Assembly (NCBI RefSeq): GCF_035497915.1
Contig: NZ_DATJCS010000001.1
Coordinates: 1-64,000, forward strand
Source: Serpens sp035497915
Lineage (GTDB): Bacteria; Pseudomonadota; Gammaproteobacteria; Pseudomonadales; Pseudomonadaceae
DNA length: 64,000 nt
Direction: 5' to 3'
Made by a program: the position numbers and the translations under genes. Below, piece after piece: positions 33,124 to 41,781 of the stretch (position 1 is the first letter of the stretch; every line of letters begins with the position of its first letter). The notes beneath the pieces are model-generated. The model had not been told where the DNA came from. It did no database searches and saw only the letters and a program-made list of their open reading frames with translations.

Positions 33124-35037
33124 ATGAAACTGTCCCGTCTGGCCCTGGCGATCGCCCTGGCCTCCCCTGCGGCCTTCGCCGCCAATGAAACGCCACGCCT
33201 CGATAAACAGCTGAAACTGTCGGAGGTGGTGGTGACGGCGTCGCGTACCCTCGAAGCCGCCAGCGACAGCAGCGCCTCGGTGAGCGTGTTTACCCGTGCC
33301 GATATCGACCGTTTGCGCCCGGCCACCGTGCAGGAGCTGCTGACTCACGTGCCCGGCGTGCAGGTCGCCAACTACGGCGGACGCGGCGCCAGTTACGGCC
33401 TGTACATCCGCGGCACCAGCACTGCGCAGAGCCTGATCCTGGTCGATGGCGTGCGGGTCGGTTCGGCCACCATGGGCGGCGCCAGTCTGCAGTACCTGAA
33501 TGTCGATCAGATCGAACGCGTTGAAGTGCTGCGCGGCTCGCGGTCGGCCATCTACGGCGCCGACGCCATGGGCGGTGTCATTCAGGTTTTCACCCGCAGC
33601 AGCAAGGGCCAGGGGCTGAAACCTTTCGTGCGCCTGGCCGGCGGTAGCGACAACACCTGGGAACGCACCCTGGGACTGTCCGGCGGCGATGCGCAAACGC
33701 GCTTCAACCTCAGCGCCAGCCTGGAGGAAACCGACGGCTTCGACCGCACCCAGGTCTCCTACCCCAGCGATGCCGATGACGACGCCTATCGCAACCGGGC
33801 GCTGTCCCTGAGCCTGAGCCATCGCTTCAACGACAGCCTGGAAGCCGGCCTGAAGGTGCTGGACCAACGTGGCAAGACCGAGATCGACAACCCGTTCGGA
33901 CGCTGGGACAACACGCTGTTCACCAGCTTCCCCGCCGCACCCTACGATGAATTCGCCGTCAGCAGCAGTAGCCTGTACGTGGACGGCCAGTTCGGCGAGC
34001 GCTGGAACAGCGTTCTGGAACTGGGCCACAGCGAAGACAAGCAGGAGAACTTCGACAAGCTGTTCCCCGGCAGTTCGGTGAACAACACCTACCGCGACTC
34101 CGCCGGCTGGCTGAACACCTTTCACGTGAACGACGCCCACCGCCTGCTGGTCGGTCTCGACTATCTCAACGACAAGGTCAGCAGCAGCAACGCGTTCGAC
34201 CAGACCAGCCGCTGGAACCAGGCAGCCATCCTTCAACACAGATTCCAGGGTGAATCCTTCGGCACCGAGCTGGGCGTGCGTCATGACCAGAACGAACAGT
34301 TTGGCCATGAAAATACCTTCAATGCCGCGCTGAGCGTATCGCTCAATGCCGACCATCAGATGATCGTCTCCTACGCCGAAGGCTTTCGTGTGCCCACCTT
34401 CGCCGATCTGTACTGGCCGGATGAGGGCTGGACCAAAGGCAATCCCGATCTGCAGCCGGAAAGATCCAGGAGCTACGAGCTGAAGTGGCGTGCTCAACTG
34501 GCTACGGAAACCCGCCTGGAGGCCTCGGCCTACCGTACCGACTTCCGCGATCTGCTGGTCTATGCGAGCGACCCGATCACCTGGGTCGGCAGCACGCAGA
34601 ACCTGGGCGTCGCCCGCATCAACGGCTTCGAGGCCAGCCTGGAACAGGAGCTGCTCGGCTGGCAGGCCGGCCTCGGCATCAGCGTCATCGACCCGCGCAA
34701 TCGCGAAACCGGCCGTATCCTGCCCAACCGCGCCAAGCGCACCCTGAGCCTGGATCTGGATCGACAATTCGGCACCGTGGGCGTCGGCGCCAGCTGGCGG
34801 GCGGTCAGTCGCAGCTTCAACGACGCTACCAACACGCAGGAGATCGCCGGCCATGGCGTGCTCGACCTGCGCGCCAGCTGGAAGGCCAGCAACGAACTGG
34901 GCTTCGACCTGAAGCTGGCCAACATCCTCGACAAGGACTACAGCCGCCTGCTGTATTCCTACAACGGCGAGTCGTATGGCTACCGCGAGGCGCCTTTCAG
35001 CCTGATGCTCGGCGTGACCTGGACCCCCTCCCTGTAA
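33124..35037 (+). CDS. btuB: TonB-dependent vitamin B12 outer-membrane receptor
   Basis: Outer-membrane transporter of 637 residues. Signal peptide ends at AAFAA (about residue 20). A TonB-box-like LSEVVVTAS and a plug domain (PATVQELLTHVPGVQV, RGTSTAQSLILVDGVR, VEVLRGSRSAIYGADAMGGVI) precede the 22-strand barrel. The last residues LGVTWTPSL are atypical in not ending with Phe. The upstream cobalamin riboswitch and downstream btuFCD identify B12 as cargo. Confidence 0.94.
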   Translation: MKLSRLALAIALASPAAFAANETPRLDKQLKLSEVVVTASRTLEAASDSSASVSVFTRADIDRLRPATVQELLTHVPGVQVANYGGRGASYGLYIRGTSTAQSLILVDGVRVGSATMGGASLQYLNVDQIERVEVLRGSRSAIYGADAMGGVIQVFTRSSKGQGLKPFVRLAGGSDNTWERTLGLSGGDAQTRFNLSASLEETDGFDRTQVSYPSDADDDAYRNRALSLSLSHRFNDSLEAGLKVLDQRGKTEIDNPFGRWDNTLFTSFPAAPYDEFAVSSSSLYVDGQFGERWNSVLELGHSEDKQENFDKLFPGSSVNNTYRDSAGWLNTFHVNDAHRLLVGLDYLNDKVSSSNAFDQTSRWNQAAILQHRFQGESFGTELGVRHDQNEQFGHENTFNAALSVSLNADHQMIVSYAEGFRVPTFADLYWPDEGWTKGNPDLQPERSRSYELKWRAQLATETRLEASAYRTDFRDLLVYASDPITWVGSTQNLGVARINGFEASLEQELLGWQAGLGISVIDPRNRETGRILPNRAKRTLSLDLDRQFGTVGVGASWRAVSRSFNDATNTQEIAGHGVLDLRASWKASNELGFDLKLANILDKDYSRLLYSYNGESYGYREAPFSLMLGVTWTPSL

Positions 35038-35046
35038 CACCCCAGC

Positions 35047-35068
35047 GGTTGCCGGCGCGCCGGCAACC
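35047..35068. repeat. Perfect 22-base palindrome between btuB and btuF
   Basis: GGTTGCCGGCG/CGCCGGCAACC, 11-base arms with no loop bases outside the centre. There is no T-run after it, so it would stabilise the btuB transcript or act as a weak barrier inside the operon rather than end it. Confidence 0.5.
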
Positions 35069-35127
35069 CGCCATATTCCGCGAGCGCCGTCGATACGGCG
35101 CTTCCACTGATTCGACGAGGCGTTGTC

Positions 35128-35898
35128 TTGCTGCGTGCCCTGTTCCTGCCCCTGCTCCTGTCGCTTGCCCTGCCGGCGCAGGCGGACAACGCGCCGCAGC
35201 GCATCGTCTCCCTCGACCTGTGCCTGGATTGGATGGTTGCCCATTACCTGCCCCCCGCGCGGGTGGCCGCGCTGTCGCAGATGCAGCAGCGCTACCCCGT
35301 CGACTGGATCGGCCCGCAGTGGCCCGCCCATGACGGCAGCCTGGAGCAGGTGTACTCGCTCCAGCCTGATCAGGTGGTGGTCGGCCAGTTCGCCGCTACC
35401 CTGTTGCGCCAGCGCCTGCAGGCGATCGGCGTGTCGGTGGAGGTGCTGCCCCTGCCGACGACTCTGGCGCAGGTGGCCGCCTATGAGCGGCAGTTCCTGC
35501 GCGCCGTCCAGCTGTCCGAAACCTTGGCCAGCGCCCCGCCGCCGGCGCTGCCGGCGCCGAATCGCCCGCAACGCCTGCTGCTGCTCGGCGCCAACGGCAT
35601 CGGCACCGGGCGTGGCACGCTGGAACACGAAATCCTCGAACGCGCCGGCTGGCGCAACTACCTGAGTGCCGATGGCTACCAGCGCCTGGACCTGGAGCAG
35701 GTGGTGACCGATCCGCCGGATGCGATTCTCTGGGCCGCGCCGGAACACCAGGCGCTGGCCAACCAGTTCGCCGAACACGCTGCACTCAAGCACGCCGTGC
35801 CCGCCGAACGCTGGCTCGCCACCGACTACTGGCGCTGGCAATGCCCCGGCCCCTGGACCTGGGAACTGATAGGACAACTGCACCAATGGCTCGATTGA
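35128..35898 (+). CDS. btuF: Periplasmic cobalamin-binding protein (BtuF-like)
   Basis: Binding protein of 256 residues of the helical-backbone class. A signal peptide ends at LPAQA, followed by APQRIVSLDLCLDWMV; the fold is completed by DPPDAILWAAPE and WRWQCPGPWTWELIGQL. It should hand B12 to the BtuCD transporter encoded just after it. The start appears to be TTG at 35128 with GAGG seven bases upstream; no ATG or GTG fits the signal peptide. It overlaps btuC by 13 bases. Confidence 0.85.
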   Translation: MLRALFLPLLLSLALPAQADNAPQRIVSLDLCLDWMVAHYLPPARVAALSQMQQRYPVDWIGPQWPAHDGSLEQVYSLQPDQVVVGQFAATLLRQRLQAIGVSVEVLPLPTTLAQVAAYERQFLRAVQLSETLASAPPPALPAPNRPQRLLLLGANGIGTGRGTLEHEILERAGWRNYLSADGYQRLDLEQVVTDPPDAILWAAPEHQALANQFAEHAALKHAVPAERWLATDYWRWQCPGPWTWELIGQLHQWLD

Positions 35899-36872
35899 TC
35901 ACTCCCCTGCTCGTTCTGCTGGCGCTGTGCCTGGCGCTGCTGTCGCTGGGCCTGGGCTCGACGCAGGTGTCGGTCATTACCGGCCTGCTCGACTGGCTGA
36001 GCGGCGGCAACGGCGCGGACGCCATCGTGATCGGCGAGATCCGCCTGCCACGTACCCTGCTGGCGCTGACCGTGGGCGCGGCGCTGGGGCTTGCCGGCGC
36101 GGCGCTGCAGGGCCTGCTGCGCAATCCGCTGGCCGATCCGGGGCTGACCGGCGCCAGCCAGGGCGCAGCGCTGGGCGCGGCCACGGTGTTCTATTTCGGC
36201 CTGCTGCCCTGGGCCGGCGCCTTCGCTCCGGCGCTGGCCGGCCTGTGCGGCGCGGCCATCGCGCTGGTGCTGATGCTCGCCCTGGCCGGCTCCAGTGGCG
36301 CCGGCATGGTGCTGCTCGCCGGTCTGGCGATCAGCACCCTGAGCGGCGCGCTGCTGGCGGCGGTGCTCAACTTCGCGCCCAACCCCTATGCCATGCAGGA
36401 ACTGGTGTTCTGGCTGCTCGGCTCGGTGTCCGAACGCGGCCTGGAGCATCTGCTGCTGCTCGGCCCGGCGCTGCTGGTCGGCTTCTGGCTGATCTGGAGC
36501 CAGCGCCGCCTGCTGCTCGGGCTGAGCCTCGGCGAGCAGGTGGCGCAGAGCCTGGGCCTGGCCCACAAGCGCGGCAGCCGGCTGATCGTGCTGGGTTGCG
36601 CGCTGCTGGTCGGCGCCTCGGTGGCGGTGGCCGGCGGCATCGGCTTCGTCGGCCTGCTGGTGCCGCACCTGGTGCGTCCGCTGGTGCGCCATCGCCCGGA
36701 TCGCCTGCTGATTCCCTCGGCGCTGGCCGGCGCCAGCCTGGTCTGCCTGGCGGACATGGCGGTGCGCCTGTTGCCGCCGGGACGCGAACTGAAGCTGGGC
36801 GTCCTGACCGCGCTGATCGGCGCGCCGCTGTTCATCTGGCTGGTGTGGAAGGAGCGCAAGCAATGGATCTGA
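35886..36872 (+). CDS. btuC: Vitamin B12 ABC transporter permease
   Basis: FecCD/BtuC-family permease of 328 residues with about ten transmembrane helices. Motifs: IRLPRTLLALTVGAALGLAGAALQGLLRNPLADPGLTGASQGAALGA split over the helix 2-4 region, and GFVGLLVPHLVRPLVRHR as the loop contacting the ATPase. It imports cobalamin across the inner membrane together with the adjacent ATPase and binding protein. Its stop overlaps the btuD start. Confidence 0.92.
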   Translation: MARLITPLLVLLALCLALLSLGLGSTQVSVITGLLDWLSGGNGADAIVIGEIRLPRTLLALTVGAALGLAGAALQGLLRNPLADPGLTGASQGAALGAATVFYFGLLPWAGAFAPALAGLCGAAIALVLMLALAGSSGAGMVLLAGLAISTLSGALLAAVLNFAPNPYAMQELVFWLLGSVSERGLEHLLLLGPALLVGFWLIWSQRRLLLGLSLGEQVAQSLGLAHKRGSRLIVLGCALLVGASVAVAGGIGFVGLLVPHLVRPLVRHRPDRLLIPSALAGASLVCLADMAVRLLPPGRELKLGVLTALIGAPLFIWLVWKERKQWI

Positions 36873-37591
36873 TCCGCCTGGACCGGCTGGCCGTGCCCGG
36901 CCGTCTGCAACCGCTGCGCCTGGCCCTCGCGCCCGGCGAGATGCTCGGCGTGATCGGTCCCAACGGCGCCGGCAAGTCCACGCTGCTCAACGCGCTGGCG
37001 GGCGTGCAGCCCTACACCGGCACGCTGGACTACTTCGGTTTCGACGCCCGGCGCCTGGGGCCGAAACAGCGCGCCCAGCGCATCGGCTTTCTGCCGCAGA
37101 GCCATCACAGCGCCTGGTCACTGTGCGTCGAAGACGTGGTGGCGCTCGGCCGTTTGCCGTGGGGCGATGAAGACGCCGCGCTGATCGAGTCGGCCATGGC
37201 GCGCACCGGCGTGCTGCCCTGGCGGCGGCGCAAGGTGGCGGAGCTGTCCGGTGGCGAGCAGGCCCGCGTGTGGCTGGCCCGTGTGCTGGCCGGCCAGCCG
37301 GTGCTGCTGCTGGCCGACGAGCCGGTGGCCAGCCTGGACCTGCTGCACCAGCGCAAGGTGATGGAGCTGCTGCGCGAGCACGCCCGCCAGGATCGCGCGG
37401 TGGTGCTGTCGATCCACGACCTGGGCCTGGCCGCGCGCTACTGCGACAAGCTCTGCCTACTGGCCGAGGGGCAGTTGCTGGCCTTCGGCACGCCGCGCGA
37501 GGTGCTGACCGAGGCCCATGTGGCGGCCGCCTTCCAGGTCGAGGTGCATGTGGACCTCGACGCCCAGCCGCCGATCATCCTGCCCAAGTGA
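36863..37591 (+). CDS. btuD: Vitamin B12 ABC transporter ATPase
   Basis: ATPase of 242 residues. Walker A is GPNGAGKST, the signature is LSGGEQARVWLARVL, Walker B is LLLADEPVASLD, and the H-loop is SIHDLGLA. It powers BtuC. The ATG at 36863 overlaps the btuC end, typical of a tightly coupled operon. Confidence 0.92.
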   Translation: MDLIRLDRLAVPGRLQPLRLALAPGEMLGVIGPNGAGKSTLLNALAGVQPYTGTLDYFGFDARRLGPKQRAQRIGFLPQSHHSAWSLCVEDVVALGRLPWGDEDAALIESAMARTGVLPWRRRKVAELSGGEQARVWLARVLAGQPVLLLADEPVASLDLLHQRKVMELLREHARQDRAVVLSIHDLGLAARYCDKLCLLAEGQLLAFGTPREVLTEAHVAAAFQVEVHVDLDAQPPIILPK

Positions 37592-37598
37592 GTTCGCC

Positions 37599-38138
37599 AT
37601 GGTGCTGAAACTGAGCAAGAACCTCGACGAGGTCTGCTACCCGTTCATCCAGGACACCTCGTACCTGTGCGATTTCGAGGTGGTCACCGACGAGCTGTGC
37701 GCACTGATCGGCGGCGCGCTGGCCTACCTGCCGGACAACATGCCCGACCTGCGCGCCGACCTGGAGCAGCTGCAACCGCTGGCCTTCCACGTCAACGGCT
37801 CGGTGCGTGGCCGGCTGGCCATCGAGGAAGCGGATATCGTCTGGCTGGGTGCAAGGCTGGCCCATTACCGCGAGGAAGTCGCCGAGCAGCTGACGGGCTT
37901 CGTGCTGCCGCGCGGACTGCCACCGGTGCCGCAGCTGCACCAGGCGCGTTCGGCGGCCAAGAAGGCCATCCGTGCGCTGGTGCGCGTCGATCAGGAAGGC
38001 ATCGCGGTGCCGCCGATCCTGCCGCGTATGTGCAACCTGATGTGCAATTTCTTCTTCGTGCTGACGCTGGTGGTGAACCAGCGCCGGGGTTTCGCGGAGA
38101 CCTACTTCACCAGCAAGAGCTACGGCAAGAGCACCTGA
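37599..38138 (+). CDS. Degenerate relative of PduO-type cobalamin adenosyltransferases
   Basis: Protein of 179 residues, seven bases after btuD. Its helical core follows PduO/MMAB: VVTDELCALIGGAL matches the TDELSSAIG helix, GFVLPRG matches the AFILPSG block, and QARSAAKKAIRALV lies where active enzymes have RxxCRRAERRVV. The ATP-binding N-terminal TKTGDxG motif is absent, and NRLSD is replaced by PRMCN. So the fold is likely kept while the known ATP and catalytic residues are lost. It may bind cob(I/II)alamin as a chaperone, but no function is proven. It overlaps the next convergent gene by 19 bases. Confidence 0.7.
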   Translation: MVLKLSKNLDEVCYPFIQDTSYLCDFEVVTDELCALIGGALAYLPDNMPDLRADLEQLQPLAFHVNGSVRGRLAIEEADIVWLGARLAHYREEVAEQLTGFVLPRGLPPVPQLHQARSAAKKAIRALVRVDQEGIAVPPILPRMCNLMCNFFFVLTLVVNQRRGFAETYFTSKSYGKST

Positions 38139-38533
38139 CGCGGGATGCGGTAGACGAGGGACAACAGCACGCTGCCGGTGACCAGCAGCAGTCCCGCCAC
38201 GCCTTCCAGACCCAGCGGGCTGGCCAGCGCGGCGAGCCAGGCCGGCAGGCTGGCCCACAGCATGCCGTTGCGCTGCGCACTGGCCAGGGCGGCCCAGCGC
38301 TGGTCTTCCAGCGCCGCATCGACCGGCGGCTTGAGCGCCCAGAGTGCGCGCTTGTAGCTCGGAAACACCTTCAGGGTCGGCAGCAGACCGCACAGGCCAA
38401 TGACGAACAACGTCATCGGCGGCAGCTGCGCCAGTTCCGGGACGTTGACCAGCAGCAGCCAGGGCAGCACCCCGGCCAGCAACAGTAGCCACCAGCGACG
38501 ATTCAGCCGGCGATGCTGTGTCAGGCGCTCCAT
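38120..38533 (-). CDS. Putative membrane protein of unknown family, co-transcribed with ribA
   Basis: Protein of 137 residues. Hydrophobic helices at about 14-34 (WWLLLLAGVLPWLLLV), 38-52 (PPMTLFVIGLCGLLP) and two in the C-terminal third (WASLPAWLAALASPL, GVAGLLLVTGSVLLSLVY), separated by a soluble loop with a basic KRALWALKPP. I do not recognise a family. Its start codon shares one base with the ribA stop (TGATG), which suggests translational coupling. Confidence 0.65.
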   Translation of the reverse strand: MERLTQHRRLNRRWWLLLLAGVLPWLLLVNVPELAQLPPMTLFVIGLCGLLPTLKVFPSYKRALWALKPPVDAALEDQRWAALASAQRNGMLWASLPAWLAALASPLGLEGVAGLLLVTGSVLLSLVYRIPRQVLLP

Positions 38534-39147
38534 CAGGCTTCCGACTCGTCCTGATGCAGGTTGCCGAGCATGTGGCCGAGCTTGCCGGCCTTGGTGCGCA
38601 GGTAGTTGCGGTTGTGTGGGTTGAGACCGGTGAGCAGCGGCTTGCGCTCGGCGATGCGGATGCCGAAGCCTTCCAGCGCCGTTACCTTGCGCGGGTTGTT
38701 GGTCATCAGCTTGAGCGCGTGGATGCCCAGGTGGTCGAGCATCGGCAGGCAGATGCTGTATTCGCGCTGGTCGGCGGCAAAGCCCAGACGCTCGTTGGCT
38801 TCCACGGTGTCGGCGCCGCCATCCTGCAGGTGATAGGCGCGGATCTTGTTCAGCAGGCCGATGCCGCGGCCTTCCTGCCGCAGGTACAGCAGCACGCCGC
38901 GTCCTTCGGTGGCGATGGCCTTCAGCGCCGCCTCCAGCTGATACCCGCAGTCGCAGCGCTGGCTGAACAGCGCATCACCGGTCAGGCATTCGGAATGCAC
39001 GCGACCGAGCACCGGCTGGCCGTCCTCGAAGCTGCCCATGGTCAGCGCCACGTGCTCCTTGCCGGTGGCCTCGTCGAGGAAACCGTGCATGGTGAATTCG
39101 CCAAAGGGGGTGGGCAGTTTGGAAGCGGCGACGAAAACGACGGACAC
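38533..39147 (-). CDS. ribA: GTP cyclohydrolase II
   Basis: Enzyme of 204 residues that opens GTP in the first step of riboflavin synthesis. The zinc-binding motif CLTGDALFSQRCDC is intact, LRQEGRGIGLLNKIRAY is the catalytic region, and LMTNNPRKV is conserved. The start is GTG at 39147, giving VSVVFVAASKLPTPF, which aligns with the family start MPVVFVAASKLPTPF; the upstream part of the frame is not conserved. It lies apart from the other rib genes of this window. Confidence 0.93.
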   Translation of the reverse strand: MSVVFVAASKLPTPFGEFTMHGFLDEATGKEHVALTMGSFEDGQPVLGRVHSECLTGDALFSQRCDCGYQLEAALKAIATEGRGVLLYLRQEGRGIGLLNKIRAYHLQDGGADTVEANERLGFAADQREYSICLPMLDHLGIHALKLMTNNPRKVTALEGFGIRIAERKPLLTGLNPHNRNYLRTKAGKLGHMLGNLHQDESEA

Positions 39148-39220
39148 CGGAGGCGCTCCAGAAAAGGAAAGGCCGGGATTATAACCCCAGTGAAGCGGCT
39201 TGCGGGCGACGCCGGGCCGG

Positions 39221-39862
39221 CTACAGGCGCGACTCCAGCACCAGCACGCCGTGTTCCTCACGCCAGCGCACACGGTTGAGGAAGCTCATGCCCAGCAACG
39301 CCTGGTTGAGCGCGTTGCCCTGCAGCACCACGGCTTCCACGCCGGGCACCTCCAGGCCGCCGACATTCACCCGATCCAGGTGCACGCGCCAGCCATTCAC
39401 CACGCCATTGGCGGTGTTGGCCCGCATCGGCGTGCCCTTCTGGTAATCGAGGCCCAGGCGTCGCGCCTGCTGCTCATTGATCGCCAGGCTGGTGGCGCCG
39501 GTGTCTATCAGCAGCGGCAGGGAAACGCCGTTCACCGCGCCGATCACCCGGTAATGACCACCCTCGCCCCGGGCGATGCTCACCTGCTGGCGCGTGGGCG
39601 CACTGAAGCCGGCGGACTGCTCGCGGCCCAACTCGACACGCCGCGTCTGGCCAGCGATGCGCAACAGCGCGCCCTGCGCATCGGCCGCCAGCAGCACCAC
39701 CCCGCCGGGGCCGGTCTCGCCGACCCGTACCAGCTTGCGCTCGCCATCCACCGTCAGCACGGCGGCATTGGGGAACAGGCCAACCACCTGCACGTGTCCC
39801 GGCACGGCCTGGGCCAGCGAAGCAGCCAGCAGCAGGCTGGCGAACGAAAGGAAACGGGGCAT
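39221..39862 (-). CDS. Retropepsin-like aspartic protease, secreted (clan AA)
   Basis: Protein of 213 residues. A signal peptide ends at AQA (about 20). The C-terminal domain has the retroviral-type catalytic motif LLIDTGATSLAIN near residue 115, then VVLQGNALNQALLGMSFLNRV, the ALLGM-type flap/second motif of the TIGR02281-like family. It would act in the periplasm as a dimer; substrates are unknown. The ATG at 39862 has AGGA seven bases upstream and is preferred over the GTG two codons earlier. Confidence 0.85.
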   Translation of the reverse strand: MPRFLSFASLLLAASLAQAVPGHVQVVGLFPNAAVLTVDGERKLVRVGETGPGGVVLLAADAQGALLRIAGQTRRVELGREQSAGFSAPTRQQVSIARGEGGHYRVIGAVNGVSLPLLIDTGATSLAINEQQARRLGLDYQKGTPMRANTANGVVNGWRVHLDRVNVGGLEVPGVEAVVLQGNALNQALLGMSFLNRVRWREEHGVLVLESRL

Positions 39863-40012
39863 CGGCACTTCCTGCGCGACATCGGAACGGGATGGGCAGG
39901 ATAGCCAGCTTGGCGCCGGCTGGAGCGGGGACGGTTCACAGACGCGTGGTGGATCTGACGCCTGATATATCTCGGAGCGGGACTACCATGGCCTCATTCG
40001 TTGGAGGTCGTC

Positions 40013-40243
40013 ATGGCGAGAGGTTCCGTTTTTCAAAGCAATCGCGGGCAGATCGTTCGCTTGCCCAAGGCAGTCGCCCTGCCGGAAGGGGTGAGGCGCG
40101 TGGACGTGGTCGCCGTCGGTCGAACCAGGATCATCACGCCTGCGGGGGAAGCGTGGGACAGCTGGTTTGACGAACCCGGCGTCAGCGCCGACTTCATGAC
40201 GGAACGGGAGCAACCCGCCGACCAGGAGCGCGAGGCGCTCTGA
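40013..40243 (+). CDS. vapB: VapB-like antitoxin (orphan)
   Basis: Protein of 76 residues with an AbrB-type swapped-hairpin DNA-binding N-terminus (SVFQSNRGQIVRLPKAVALP) and an acidic toxin-binding tail (AWDSWFDEPGVSADFM). GGAGG precedes the ATG. The palindrome GATATATC at 39964-39971 upstream could be its operator. The partner toxin gene follows in the usual overlapping position (TGATG) but is decayed, so this antitoxin seems to have outlived its toxin. Confidence 0.85.
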   Translation: MARGSVFQSNRGQIVRLPKAVALPEGVRRVDVVAVGRTRIITPAGEAWDSWFDEPGVSADFMTEREQPADQEREAL

Positions 40244-40365
40244 TGCTCAAGTTATGCTCGATACCAACATCTGCATTTACACCATCAAGAACCGAAGGAT
40301 TCTCGGCGCGCCTGGAAGTGCTCGCCTACGACTTTGACGCCGCCGTTCATTCCGGCCTGGACGCG
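40243..40365 (+). pseudogene. vapC: vapC toxin remnant (frameshift and internal deletion)
   Basis: The start overlaps vapB as in intact operons, but one base is missing after ATGCTCAAGTT. From the inner ATG (40254) the frame reads MLDTNICIYTIKNR, the PIN-domain start with the first catalytic Asp. After this the sequence jumps, in another frame, to ARLEVLAYDFDAAVHSG, which belongs to the middle of VapC. About 60 codons between them and the whole C-terminus are gone. A REP element follows at 40394. Confidence 0.8.
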
Positions 40366-40393
40366 ACGCCGGAGCGGGAGCTTCAGCTCCGTC

Positions 40394-40418
40394 GGCCGGC
40401 ATAAAGCCGGCCCTACAG
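40394..40418 (+). repeat. REP element, family A
   Basis: GGCCGGCATAAAGCCGGCC followed by CTACAGG. It lies directly after the vapC remnant, close to where the toxin gene breaks off. Confidence 0.8.
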
Positions 40419-40583
40419 GTTCGTTGCGCGGGCGGCAACCGCTTGCCGGGGCCGGCAGGCATTTTCCGTGCATCCTTGGCCAGCCGTTGGCCGAGCCCAC
40501 AGCCCACAAGGGTTGGGGCACCTGGCATGCAAGCTGCTATCTCCTCGCTGTGCATTAGCAACCCTGCGAAATGGAGATCCAGC

Positions 40584-41093
40584 ATGCAAATCACTGCGCC
40601 TTCGGTATCACCGATCCAGACTTTCAATCCAAGCGCTGCCAAAACGGCTCATGCACCGGACGCCACGCCCGAACCGTCCAATAGTCTCGCCGATCGCGTC
40701 ACGCTGTCCGAAGCCGGCCTGCGGGCCGCCGGCGCCGCGCAAACGCACGATCATCCGGTGGAGATGTATCAGCTACCTGCCTGGATGGCCGGCAGCTACA
40801 TCCAGGCGCCCAATACCCTGGGGGCAAACGCCAGCTGGCTGACCGAGCGCTATCCCCAGGTTGCTACGGCCTCGTCCGCCGAGCGCAGCGAGTACTCCAG
40901 CCTGCTACAGAGCACCTATCAGGCGCTGCTGAAGGACAACGGCATCCACAGCGTGGCGGATCATTACCAGGCCATGATTCTCGACCGTGAATCCAGCGAG
41001 TCGCTGCGGCTGCAGATGCGGGAGCGGGTGGCGGCCAATCCACGACTGCTGGAGCTGATGAATCGGCTGGGGCTGGGGAAGGCGCTGACCTAG
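40584..41093 (+). CDS. Hypothetical protein, no family recognised
   Basis: Protein of 169 residues without signal peptide or membrane helix. The first 55 residues are Ala/Pro/Ser rich and probably disordered (SAAKTAHAPDATPEPSN). Residues 70-169 look helical with a polar surface (SSLLQSTYQALLKDNG, ESLRLQMRERVAANPRLLELMNRLGLGKAL). GGAG lies upstream of ATG 40584. The stretch LADRVTLSEAGLR recalls linker segments of flagellar and secreted proteins, but this is weak. It is flanked by REP clusters and the vapBC remnant, so it may be accessory. Confidence 0.6.
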   Translation: MQITAPSVSPIQTFNPSAAKTAHAPDATPEPSNSLADRVTLSEAGLRAAGAAQTHDHPVEMYQLPAWMAGSYIQAPNTLGANASWLTERYPQVATASSAERSEYSSLLQSTYQALLKDNGIHSVADHYQAMILDRESSESLRLQMRERVAANPRLLELMNRLGLGKALT

Positions 41094-41097
41094 ATCC

Positions 41098-41260
41098 TGT
41101 GGGACCGACTTCAGTTGCGAAGCTCGGTCTACACAAAAAGCGTCGCGGCTAAAGCCCCTCCCACACAAGCGGCTGCGCCGCCGGACCTGTAGGAGCGACT
41201 TCAGTCGCGAGCTTCTGAGCGGCCGACACGAAAAGCATCGCGGCTGAAGCCGCTCCTACG
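41098..41260. repeat. Two tandem REP family B pairs
   Basis: First unit: TGGGACCGACTTCAGTTGCGA ... TCGCGGCTAAAGCCCCTCCCAC (41105-41164). Second unit: TAGGAGCGACTTCAGTCGCGA ... ATCGCGGCTGAAGCCGCTCCTA (41190-41259). Both are self-complementary pairs. Confidence 0.78.
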
Positions 41261-41288
41261 GAAAGCGGAAAGCGGTGCGGGGCGGCTC

Positions 41289-41777
<489 letters not shown>

Positions 41778-41781
41778 GGAA

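Noticed and set aside
40254..40337. A 27-residue peptide gene after vapB
   Set aside because: The frame begins with the VapC start and ends in a shifted part of the same gene; it is a decay product of vapC, not a new gene.
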